A DNA stretch of 7,861 nucleotides, from contig JAUWJJ010000045.1 in NCBI GenBank assembly GCA_030607765.1, forward strand, positions 1-7,861. Direction: 5' to 3'. Source of the DNA: Candidatus Aerophobota bacterium. Lineage in GTDB: Bacteria > Aerophobota > Aerophobia > Aerophobales > B3-G15. A program made the position numbers and the translations under genes. How positions within the stretch are numbered: the stretch's first letter is position 1; each line of letters starts with the position of its first letter. Shown here in pieces: positions 1 to 6,354 of the stretch. Below the pieces are notes generated by a model. The model had not been told where the DNA came from, searched no databases, and saw nothing but the letters and a program-made list of their open reading frames with translations.

Positions 1-345
1 GTATAAAAAGGCTACAGAGATTAATCCTAATAACGCTGATGTGCATTATGACCTCGGTTTAGCCTACTATGATAAGGAGATGTATGATGAGGAAATTGCT
101 GAGTATAAAAAGGCTATAGAGATTGATCCTAACTTCTTTGAGGCACATTATTACCTCGGTTTAGCCTACCACGATAAGGAGATGTATGATGAGGCTATCA
201 CTGAGTATAAAAAAGCTATAGAGATTAATCCTAATAACGCTGATGCACATAACAACCTCGGCTTAGCCTACTACCATAAAGGAATGTATGATGAGGAAAT
301 TGCTGAGTATAAAAAAGCTATAGAGATTGATCCTGAATATAGTAA
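1..345 (+). repeat. 102-bp tandem DNA repeats encoding TPRs, with a 204-bp higher-order period
   Basis: The block starting GTATAAAAA recurs at 1, 103, 205 and 307, exactly 102 bp apart (34 codons). Copies 1 and 3 both continue into the INPNNAD version and copies 2 and 4 into an IDP version. The GAGGAAATTGCTGA segment is shared by the first and third helix-B regions (from 89 and 293) but not the second (GAGGCTATCACTGA). This suggests a two-TPR, 204-bp unit. Copies 1 and 2 nevertheless share GATAAGGAGATGTATGATGA (71-90 and 173-192) to the exclusion of copy 3, so the pattern is mosaic. High nucleotide identity, not only protein similarity, points to recent duplication or gene conversion. Confidence 0.9.
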
Positions 346-964
346 GGCACATTATAATTTAGCCCTGGCTTATTATGAGAAAAAGGAATATAGCTTGGCT
401 ATTAAGTACTGTGATAGAGCTACGGAACTCGGATACAGAACCCATCCTGAATTCTTAGAGCTTTTGAAACCGTATCGAGAAATAAGCGTAAGTGAAGGAG
501 CACTTGTTCTTAAAGCTTCGCCTTCTTGGGTAAAACCGGGCGAGAGGATCTTTTTAAGATTTTCAGATACCCCTGGGAATAACACTGACTGGATTTCAAT
601 TTATCCTGTAGGGGGGAAAAGTGAGAAATATGGGCAATGGTATTATCTTAAAGAGAAAACGAGTGGAGAGCTAACTTTCACCGCCCCCGAAAAAGAAGGG
701 GATTACGAGTTTCGTCTTTTTGCTAACTGGCCTGAGGGAGGGTATGAGGCAATCACTACAAGCAATGTAGTAAGGGTTGACGTGAGTGTTTCTCCTAAAC
801 TTTACAGAGATGTCTTTCATTTGTCTACAGGTGAATTAATCATTGGTGAACTTTTGAGTTTTGATGGAAGCATCTTTAAGATAGAGACAGAGGAGGGAGT
901 TATCGAGAAGAGGAAAAATGATATAATGCGTGTCTTTTTCGGAACTAAATCCTTGTCTCAATAA
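2..964 (+). CDS. TPR-repeat protein, 5'-truncated by window edge
   Basis: The frame is open from the first bases, so the true start lies upstream; the GTG at position 41 is inside a TPR and is not the start. The 320 visible residues begin with the end of one TPR, then four 34-residue repeats (about residues 12-147) with the usual pattern (LGLAYY, MYDEEIAEYKKAIEI, PN). A linker leads to a predicted all-beta domain (about 164-259) with SWVKPGE, DWISIY, WYYL and a GDYEFRLFANW strand, resembling an Ig-like or SKICH-like sandwich. The tail (about 269-313) has the form LSTGELIIGELLSFDG...IMRVFFG, like small Sm/SH3-type barrels found at the ends of bacterial envelope proteins. TPRs bind proteins, so a scaffold role is likely; the partner is unknown. 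With the N-terminus missing, location cannot be judged. It converges on the ABC operon and is probably unrelated to it. Confidence 0.93.
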   Translation, partial: YKKATEINPNNADVHYDLGLAYYDKEMYDEEIAEYKKAIEIDPNFFEAHYYLGLAYHDKEMYDEAITEYKKAIEINPNNADAHNNLGLAYYHKGMYDEEIAEYKKAIEIDPEYSKAHYNLALAYYEKKEYSLAIKYCDRATELGYRTHPEFLELLKPYREISVSEGALVLKASPSWVKPGERIFLRFSDTPGNNTDWISIYPVGGKSEKYGQWYYLKEKTSGELTFTAPEKEGDYEFRLFANWPEGGYEAITTSNVVRVDVSVSPKLYRDVFHLSTGELIIGELLSFDGSIFKIETEEGVIEKRKNDIMRVFFGTKSLSQ

Positions 965-974
965 GGATATTTTT

Positions 975-1020
975 ACCCTATTAGATAAGTTTCTCTATCT
1001 AATAGGGTTTACTTTTTTAC
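975..1020 (+). terminator. Intrinsic terminator hairpin between convergent genes
   Basis: A perfect 12-bp inverted repeat, CCCTATTAGATA (976-987) and TATCTAATAGGG (996-1007), extends by one A-T pair to 975/1008 and encloses an 8-nt loop. On the plus strand it is followed by a T-rich run (TTTACTTTTTT), fitting rho-independent termination of the TPR gene, whose stop is 11 nt before the stem. On the minus strand the hairpin directly follows the TAA of the exported-protein gene, but there the tail is A-rich, so it may act there mainly as a 3'-end stabilising stem. Confidence 0.85.
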
Positions 1021-2352
1021 CTTTCTTTTTCTCTGAACAAAGACAACTGCTCCAACTATCAAAGGTAAAAAGGAAAGGTAGTATAAAAATTGAGAGTTTT
1101 CCTTCTTCAAAAGTCTTATTTCTCTCCTACTTTTTACCAGGGGTATATTTCCATCTTTTTTTTGTAGGTAAATCTGATAGCCCGTCTTTCTAAGCTGGGA
1201 GGAAAGATTTAACTGATAACCTTCGAAAGTTGGTTCTCGATAAGGATAATCTTTTTCGTTGTACTCTACGATATTGTATCCCAGCTCCGGGCCAGGAATC
1301 TGGTTTACATAGTAAGGCTTTTTATCTATTTTTTCTAATAACTTGCCCTGACCAAAGAAAAGAAGAAAAACATCTTCAATGGGAGAAGTGTTGACCCACT
1401 TCCATTTTTCCTCTCTTCCCTCATTTTGAGGGTCTATTAGTTTGTTGTAGTATAGTTCATTGTACTCATCCTGATTGTAAGGACGAAAATAAAGGATATT
1501 TTCCCCTGCTGCATAAACTATCATAGCCGGATCATTGCAGGACTCTTTCCTCGTCCATCTATTGCCCGGAATTATCTCATAGCCTATACCACCTGTTCTT
1601 CGAGAGGTAAAGACCACCACGTTTTTCTCACTACCCTCAACTATGGTTCCATCCTCAGCTCTTAATCTTATCTGATAGTTTCCTAAGGACAAATTTAAAA
1701 TGAAATCTTTCTTAGGTTCACTTACATAAAAGACAGGTCCTTTTGGGGGATGTGGTTCCTTGGGTATTTCAATATTTAAAGGTCCCACCTCTCCATCATC
1801 TCTTCTCTTTTTAATTTTTTCAAAAAACTCATCTAACTTTTTTCTGTATTCTGCTTGGGCATCATAGTATTCCCTTAACTCATTATAGTATTCATCCATA
1901 GCTTCTTTGTACTTATCGTATTCCTCAAGAGCTTGCTCTCCTTTGTAAAATAAAGATTTTTCTCCAAAGTATCCTTCAGGGTAAGATAAGACATTATCCT
2001 CTTTGGTTAGCTTTTCAGTAACCTTGCTCTCTTTTAACACTTCTAAGGTTCCCTTTACCTCCTCATTTAAGTCCTTGAATCCAGCCATATACTTACCGGT
2101 AATGGGCCAGAAGTAAACCAGAGTTTTTTTAGCTGAGATAACATTATCGTGGTTGGCAATAAAGTAAATGGTGCTCTCAGTTTCAGGAACAAATCCTCCA
2201 CTGTAGCCCTTGCCATCAAAGGCATTAAATCCATAAACTAACTCCTCTCTTAAAATGGGTGCAAAGGAAGATTTTTGCTGAGCAAAGCCTATCCTGGCCA
2301 AACTAAAAATTAGTATGAAGGCTACCCCTGTGAAAAGAATAGTTTTTCTCAT
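1009..2352 (-). CDS. Exported single-pass membrane protein of unknown family, last gene of ABC-2 operon
   Basis: No family recognised for this 447-residue protein. Residues 1-24 look like a Sec signal peptide (MRKT, hydrophobic core, probable cleavage after GFA-QQ). Residues about 422-440 form a membrane helix followed by RKRKVKK, so the chain should sit outside the cytoplasmic membrane with a short positive tail inside. The outer part has a beta-rich N-terminal region, a charged helical or coiled-coil stretch (about 131-186) with eight Tyr in residues 136-169, a Pro-rich hinge (199-206, PHPPKGP), then a second predominantly beta region (about 207-410). Only one Cys (272) lies outside the signal, so no internal disulfide is expected. 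The ATG overlaps the permease stop as ATGA, and GGGGG (2360-2364) lies 7 nt before it. That junction suggests co-translation with the transporter and an accessory or substrate-handling role, which is inference. Confidence 0.85.
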   Translation of the reverse strand: MRKTILFTGVAFILIFSLARIGFAQQKSSFAPILREELVYGFNAFDGKGYSGGFVPETESTIYFIANHDNVISAKKTLVYFWPITGKYMAGFKDLNEEVKGTLEVLKESKVTEKLTKEDNVLSYPEGYFGEKSLFYKGEQALEEYDKYKEAMDEYYNELREYYDAQAEYRKKLDEFFEKIKKRRDDGEVGPLNIEIPKEPHPPKGPVFYVSEPKKDFILNLSLGNYQIRLRAEDGTIVEGSEKNVVVFTSRRTGGIGYEIIPGNRWTRKESCNDPAMIVYAAGENILYFRPYNQDEYNELYYNKLIDPQNEGREEKWKWVNTSPIEDVFLLFFGQGKLLEKIDKKPYYVNQIPGPELGYNIVEYNEKDYPYREPTFEGYQLNLSSQLRKTGYQIYLQKKDGNIPLVKSRREIRLLKKENSQFLYYLSFLPLIVGAVVFVQRKRKVKK

Positions 2353-3185
2353 CCTCTTACCCCCTTTAATTTTAAAATATATACAGAGAGAACTAAAAAG
2401 CTAACCGAGTAAACAATGCAGTAAATTATATTTAAAAGATAAAGTTTCATACTCTCTATTTGAATAGATTCCATTCCTCTGGATATGTAAGAAAAAGGAG
2501 AAACCCAGCTTATCCCTTCGGAAATATAATATAAAGTCCTTCTTAGGTAGAGCAGAGAAGGTGATAGTGCTTCCTCGGGGAAGTTCAAGAAGGTACTGTG
2601 GGCAAACTGGATAGCTAAAAAAGCCAAAAGGATAGCCACCAGCCAGATAATAGAGCTTTTAACTTTACCTGTTAGGGAAGATATAAAAAAGCCAAAGCTA
2701 ATTGCACAGGAAACCCAAAGAATGGATAATGCCAGTGCCTTAACCAGACTATAGGTAAAACCAAGGTTGGTTAACAGGGAAACTCCAAAGAAATAAACAG
2801 CAAAAAAGATAAGAGTAATTAAATAGAGGAAAATGTCTTTAAAGTATTTTCCCATGATAAAGGAAAAAGAGTTCACCGGGCCATAAAAGAGAACCTCTAA
2901 GGTCCCCTGTTCTCTTTCCCGGGAGATAGATATGGCTGAGATAATAACAAGATAAAGAGAGACAATAATTACTGAAGCAAAAAGAGGAAGATTTAAGGGA
3001 TAGGAAGATATAAGAATGTTTTCCTCTCTGATTCCTCCTGTAAAATTCTTCAGAAGAAGTGAACAAACAATAAAGGAGGCAAATATAGCTCCGTAAATTC
3101 CCCATCCATATAAACTGGAAAACAGTTCCCTTCTAATTAATACTTTAATACTATGGACAGTAAGAGAAAAACTTTTCTTAGCCAT
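2349..3185 (-). CDS. ABC-2 type transporter permease
   Basis: A 278-residue integral membrane protein with about six membrane helices (roughly 27-46, 67-88, 117-139, 146-170, 176-195 and 248-271). Between helices 2 and 3 it has the ABC-2 hallmark ISREREQGTLEVLF then GPV and GK (residues 87-113), the coupling region that contacts the ATPase. Length and layout match single-domain ABC-2 permeases, so the transporter probably works as a permease homodimer with two copies of the ATPase encoded two genes upstream. The start ATG directly follows the TAA of the preceding gene and has a strong AAGGAGG. Its TGA overlaps the next ATG. ABC-2 transporters usually export (polysaccharides, lipids, peptides, drugs) or energise surface structures, as in the GldAF type; the substrate cannot be read from this sequence. 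Confidence 0.92.
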   Translation of the reverse strand: MAKKSFSLTVHSIKVLIRRELFSSLYGWGIYGAIFASFIVCSLLLKNFTGGIREENILISSYPLNLPLFASVIIVSLYLVIISAISISREREQGTLEVLFYGPVNSFSFIMGKYFKDIFLYLITLIFFAVYFFGVSLLTNLGFTYSLVKALALSILWVSCAISFGFFISSLTGKVKSSIIWLVAILLAFLAIQFAHSTFLNFPEEALSPSLLYLRRTLYYISEGISWVSPFSYISRGMESIQIESMKLYLLNIIYCIVYSVSFLVLSVYILKLKGVRG

Positions 3186-3887
3186 TTATTCCTCCTTGAA
3201 GAGCTTTACATCATCAACTGTGTCTTTAAAATCTCCCTGTTCAAGATGAACCTTTACCTCCAGAATCCCGTATTCATCCTTTTTTGGTTTTACCTTTATC
3301 TTATCCCAGGAAATTATCCCCTTATTTTTAGCTAAATAAGCATTAGAGTCCCAGGAATGTTCAATGGGTCCCTCAAAAATTCTTTCACCCTTTACATAAT
3401 TTTCCTCCTCTCCCATTCTTTTCCAGAGAGTTCCTTCTATCCTTATGGGAAGACAGGGAAAATCGGTTATTCCCACTCCTTTGCTATCGATAAATCTTAT
3501 CTCTATTTGAATCCCTTCTTCTTTTGAATCAGTAAAAACAATTATTCCCAATAAATCTGGAATTTCCTTTCCCCTCATAGCAAAATTCAATACATTTTTC
3601 CCCTTATGGATTTTAACCTTCTTACTAAAATCATAATAGTTGGGAGCAGTAGCCTTAAGGATGTAGTTCCCAGGAACAATATTGGTAAGCTTATAATCAG
3701 TGCTACGATACATAATAGTGGACCTTCCATCAGCCACTATTTTTAATTCTTTTACAGGGTCTCCGGAGAGCTCATTGGAAGCCTTACCCTGGATGGTCCC
3801 ATAGCTTCCCCCTCTTAGTCCTGTAAATAAAGCTACAATGACTACTACTACAATTGCTACTACCGCATAGGGGATAAACTTTCTCAT
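3186..3887 (-). CDS. Membrane-anchored protein with carboxypeptidase-regulatory-like domain, in ABC-2 operon
   Basis: A 233-residue protein. Residues 5-23 are a very hydrophobic helix (PYAVVAIVVVVIVALFTGL) after MRKF with no clear cleavage site, so it is most likely an uncleaved N-terminal anchor with the rest outside. Residues about 30-106 resemble the CarboxypepD_reg-like/PEGA beta-sandwich: GTIQGKA, a DG turn, YKLTNIVPGNYILKATAPNY, then a KKVKI...LNFAM strand. These folds usually serve as structural or sugar/protein-contact modules, not catalysts. Residues 107-233 form a second predicted beta domain I do not recognise (IQIEIRFIDSKG; FEGPIEHSWD; LEVKVHLEQGDF). The start has GAGGTGG 4 nt before ATG, and the ATG overlaps the ATPase stop as ATGA. 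Position between ATPase and permease strongly suggests a subunit or partner of the transporter; its exact job is unknown. Confidence 0.82.
   Translation of the reverse strand: MRKFIPYAVVAIVVVVIVALFTGLRGGSYGTIQGKASNELSGDPVKELKIVADGRSTIMYRSTDYKLTNIVPGNYILKATAPNYYDFSKKVKIHKGKNVLNFAMRGKEIPDLLGIIVFTDSKEEGIQIEIRFIDSKGVGITDFPCLPIRIEGTLWKRMGEEENYVKGERIFEGPIEHSWDSNAYLAKNKGIISWDKIKVKPKKDEYGILEVKVHLEQGDFKDTVDDVKLFKEE
3191..3197 (-). promoter_or_regulatory. Strong Shine-Dalgarno of the permease gene, inside the upstream coding end
   Basis: On the minus strand AAGGAGG sits 5 nt before the permease ATG. It lies within the last codons of the preceding gene, whose TAA abuts the ATG with no gap. The permease can therefore be initiated efficiently by itself as well as by coupling. 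Confidence 0.85.
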
Positions 3888-4837
3888 TTTTCCACCTCTT
3901 TACCAGAGATTGTAAGCAAAGAAATATTCTTTTGAGTAATGGTTATGAAAGCATCTTCCAGACTCATCTCTTTCTTTTTTATTCCCAAAACAATTCCCTT
4001 TTGCTGAGTAATTGCCTGAGAAATTTGAGCTCTGTAATCCTTATTTGAGGCTACTCTTAAATTTAAAAGATTTCCCCTGGTTTTGAGTTCCTTAACAAAT
4101 TTAAAAGAAGAAAGGACATCTACAATTTCCTTTTTTATCTTGGATACCTCAACTTCTAACTCTACAAAATCACTTAGCCTTGCCTTTAAATTATCCATAG
4201 TATCCTCAGCTAAAAGTTTACCTTTATTAATGATCCCCACTTTATCACAGAGTCTTTCTACTTCAGAGAGAAGGTGAGAAGATATAAAAACAGTTTTCCC
4301 CCTCTCGTTTTCCTCTTTAATGAGGTCTCTTATCTGTTTGATTCCTGTTGGATCCAGTCCGGAAACAGGCTCATCCAAAAGGAGAATTTCAGGATTATGC
4401 AAAAGAGCCCTTACAAAACCGAGTTTTTGCTGCATTCCTCTGGAAAAAGCTCCCAGTTTTCTTTTCTTTATCTCTAAAAGATTTACTGCACTTAAAAGTT
4501 CATCTATCCTTTTTTCTTTATTCTCTACTTTGTAAAGATCAGCAAAGAAATTTAAATACTCCTGTGCAGACATTTCTTTGTAAATGAACTGTTTCTCAGA
4601 GACAACCCCAATTCTTTTCTTAATTTTAAGGGGATTTTTTTTCAGTTCTTCCCCCATAAGGTAAATTTTCCCCCGGGTAGGTTTTAGAATACCTAAAAGC
4701 ATTAAAATAGTGGTGGTTTTCCCTGCTCCATTGGGACCTAAGAATCCATAAATCTCTCCCTTTTCTACCTGAAGGGTTAAGTTATTCACTGCCTTGAATC
4801 CATCATATTCTTTGGTTAGGTTTTCGGTGCGAATCAT
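3884..4837 (-). CDS. ABC-2 type transporter ATP-binding protein
   Basis: A cytoplasmic ATPase that powers the permease two genes downstream. In 317-residue numbering: Walker A GPNGAGKT (34-41), Q-loop position occupied by Glu (81, in VVSEK), signature FSRGMQQK (131-138), Walker B ILLLDEP (151-157) with catalytic Glu 156, D-loop SGLDP (159-163) and switch His 188 (ISSHLLSEVE). The Glu in the Q-loop and FSRGM in place of LSGGQ are familiar variants in this NatA/CcmA-like subfamily. All residues needed for ATP hydrolysis are present. Residues about 222-300 match the C-terminal extension (DUF4162-like) common in ABC-2 exporter ATPases. The start is set at ATG 4835-4837: GGAGGTG lies properly spaced before it, whereas the GTG at 4841-4843 is itself part of that ribosome site. 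It is the first gene of the operon, behind its own promoter. Confidence 0.96.
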   Translation of the reverse strand: MIRTENLTKEYDGFKAVNNLTLQVEKGEIYGFLGPNGAGKTTTILMLLGILKPTRGKIYLMGEELKKNPLKIKKRIGVVSEKQFIYKEMSAQEYLNFFADLYKVENKEKRIDELLSAVNLLEIKKRKLGAFSRGMQQKLGFVRALLHNPEILLLDEPVSGLDPTGIKQIRDLIKEENERGKTVFISSHLLSEVERLCDKVGIINKGKLLAEDTMDNLKARLSDFVELEVEVSKIKKEIVDVLSSFKFVKELKTRGNLLNLRVASNKDYRAQISQAITQQKGIVLGIKKKEMSLEDAFITITQKNISLLTISGKEVEK

Positions 4838-4840
4838 TTT

Positions 4841-4847
4841 CACCTCC
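4841..4847 (-). promoter_or_regulatory. Ribosome binding site that fixes the ATPase start
   Basis: The minus strand reads GGAGGTGAAAATG. GGAGG is 5 nt from the ATG at 4835-4837. An in-frame GTG two codons upstream overlaps the GGAGGTG itself and would leave no spacing, so the longer 319-residue start is unlikely. Confidence 0.85.
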
Positions 4848-4867
4848 AGAGTTAACAGTAGCTAAGC

Positions 4868-4894
4868 ATTATAAATTTCCACTTATTTTGTCAT
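4868..4894 (-). promoter_or_regulatory. Promoter of the ABC-2 operon
   Basis: In the 80-bp gap after the mutase stop, the minus strand has a perfect TATAAT (4868-4873). ATGACA (4889-4894, 5 of 6 matching TTGACA) lies upstream with a short 15-bp spacer. Transcription would begin near 4861, leaving a leader of about 24 nt with the Shine-Dalgarno at 4841-4847. The gap holds no convincing terminator for the upstream operon, so some readthrough is possible. Confidence 0.55.
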
Positions 4895-4917
4895 TTTATC
4901 AGATTTTTCTTTTTTGT

Positions 4918-6354
4918 CTATACTAATTTTTCCTGGACTTTAGCCTTAATTTTTTCTTTAATTTCATCTGGTAGGTGAGGAATGAACCTGTTCAATATAC
5001 TTTGCAAATCCTTTTTTTCCTTAGCTTCAAAACGAAAGGTAAGTAAGGGTTCGGTAACCGAGGCTCTCATCAGGCCCCACCCTTCTTTAAACTCAACTCT
5101 TATACCATCTAATTCCTCAACAGGGTATTCTTTTTTTAAGGCTAATTTTACTTTGTCTACCAGTGTTTCTCTGTCCTTTTTTTCATATCTTATTCTGATA
5201 TCCGGTGTAATTAAGTAAGAAGGTAGGAAGGAGATCATGCTGGATAGACTTTTCTTTCTCTCCAGAAGTATCTGTGCGCAAAAAAGGCTGGCAAAAAGGG
5301 CATCATCTCTTCCTAACTCACCAAAGAAAAAATGTCCACTTACCTCCCCTCCAAAAATAGCTCTTTCTTGTATCAGTCTTCTCTTTATAAAGGTGTGCCC
5401 TGATTTTTCCATTAAGGGGATCCCCCCAAATTTTTTAACCGTCTCCGAAACCACTCGGGAGCATTTTATATCATAAACTACTTTATTTGTGAAAACTTTA
5501 GATTTTCTTGTTAGTATCTCTTTAGACATCAGAGCAATAATTTTATCAGGGATAGCAAATAAACCTTTCTCATCTATAAAACTTACCCTATCTCCATCTC
5601 CATCAAAAGCTATTCCCAGATCAGCCTTCTCTTTTTTTACTTTATCTTTCACTGCCCATAGACTATTCTCCAGAGCTGAATTTGGGGATCTGTTAGGAAA
5701 TTTTCCATTTTGCTCCCAGAACAAAGGGAAAACCTGGAAACCTAAGCTTCTAAGAATTGATCCAGCATAAGCATCCCAGCACCCGTTGCCTGCATCAACT
5801 ACTACTTTTATCCCTCCTTTTTGCTTAATAAGGGAAGGGAGATGGGAAAATCTTTTCTTAATCCATTTGCTGTAGTAAGGGAAAAGCTCTCTTCTCTCTG
5901 ATTTGCCTTTGGGCAGGGAAGGAATTTTTTTCTGGTAGGTAAGTTCTCTAATTTCCTTTACCTGTTTCTCAGTTACGGGAAGGTTTCCTACAATGAACTT
6001 AAACCCGTTGTGATTAGAAGGGTTATGGGAGGCGGTCACCATTACCCCTCCCCTTGCCTTACATATATCTTTGGCAAAGTAAAACACTGGGGTAGGTAAA
6101 ATCCCCAGATCAATAACCCCACATCCGGAGTTTATTAGTCCCTGAATTAATGATTTCTTTAAAGAAGGAGTGCTATCTCTAACATCTCCTCCCACTATAC
6201 AGGTAGAGGAAACTTTAATTCCAATAGCATAGCCGATTCTATAGGCTAAGTCCTCGTTTAACTCCTCGGGGTATATCCCCCGAATGTCAAATTTTTTAAA
6301 GATACTGTCTTTATTCATAACCCTTTTCTCTGCAGATTTTTCTAAACTGTTCAT
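4918..6354 (-). CDS. Phosphomannomutase/phosphoglucomutase (alpha-D-phosphohexomutase family)
   Basis: It interconverts hexose 6-phosphate and 1-phosphate (mannose and/or glucose), feeding GDP-mannose or UDP-glucose and so polysaccharide synthesis. All four family sites are present (478-residue numbering): FKKFDIRGIYPEEL at 19-32; TASHNP (107-112) with phosphorylated Ser 109; metal loop DGDGDR (251-256); sugar-binding GEVSGH (336-341); and phosphate-binding EGWGLMRAS..EP (424-436). Length is normal for bacterial PMM/PGM. The start is uncertain. ATG 6352-6354 has AGGA 5 nt before it but overlaps the kinase gene by 44 nt. ATG 6316-6318 (466 residues) gives an 8-nt ATGAATAA overlap, and the conserved N-terminal motif then begins six residues in, as in most homologues, but it has only a poor GGG 2 nt upstream. 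Substrate preference (Man or Glc) cannot be told. It is the second gene of the kinase operon. Confidence 0.95.
   Translation of the reverse strand: MNSLEKSAEKRVMNKDSIFKKFDIRGIYPEELNEDLAYRIGYAIGIKVSSTCIVGGDVRDSTPSLKKSLIQGLINSGCGVIDLGILPTPVFYFAKDICKARGGVMVTASHNPSNHNGFKFIVGNLPVTEKQVKEIRELTYQKKIPSLPKGKSERRELFPYYSKWIKKRFSHLPSLIKQKGGIKVVVDAGNGCWDAYAGSILRSLGFQVFPLFWEQNGKFPNRSPNSALENSLWAVKDKVKKEKADLGIAFDGDGDRVSFIDEKGLFAIPDKIIALMSKEILTRKSKVFTNKVVYDIKCSRVVSETVKKFGGIPLMEKSGHTFIKRRLIQERAIFGGEVSGHFFFGELGRDDALFASLFCAQILLERKKSLSSMISFLPSYLITPDIRIRYEKKDRETLVDKVKLALKKEYPVEELDGIRVEFKEGWGLMRASVTEPLLTFRFEAKEKKDLQSILNRFIPHLPDEIKEKIKAKVQEKLV

Noticed and set aside
1..345. Direct repeats as a CRISPR array
   Set aside because: The period is 102 bp, the units have no unique spacers, and they translate into canonical 34-residue TPRs in one open frame.
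930..1193. Plus-strand open frame of 87 codons overlapping the TPR gene end and the exported-protein gene
   Set aside because: It runs through the terminator hairpin and antisense to a well-supported gene; its Phe/Leu-rich composition is what a shadow of a Lys/Glu-rich gene looks like.
2839..3105. Minus-strand open frame of 88 codons within the permease gene
   Set aside because: It is another frame of a gene with clear family motifs and has no convincing ribosome site or domain.
3884..4837. Degenerate ABC signature (FSRGM) and Glu at the Q-loop as signs of a defective ATPase
   Set aside because: Both variants are common in functional ABC-2 exporter ATPases, and Walker A, Walker B Glu and the switch His are intact.
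4851..4864. Small palindromes GTTAAC and TAGCTA downstream of the ABC promoter as an operator
   Set aside because: Six-base palindromes are expected by chance in AT-rich DNA, and no larger symmetric site is present.
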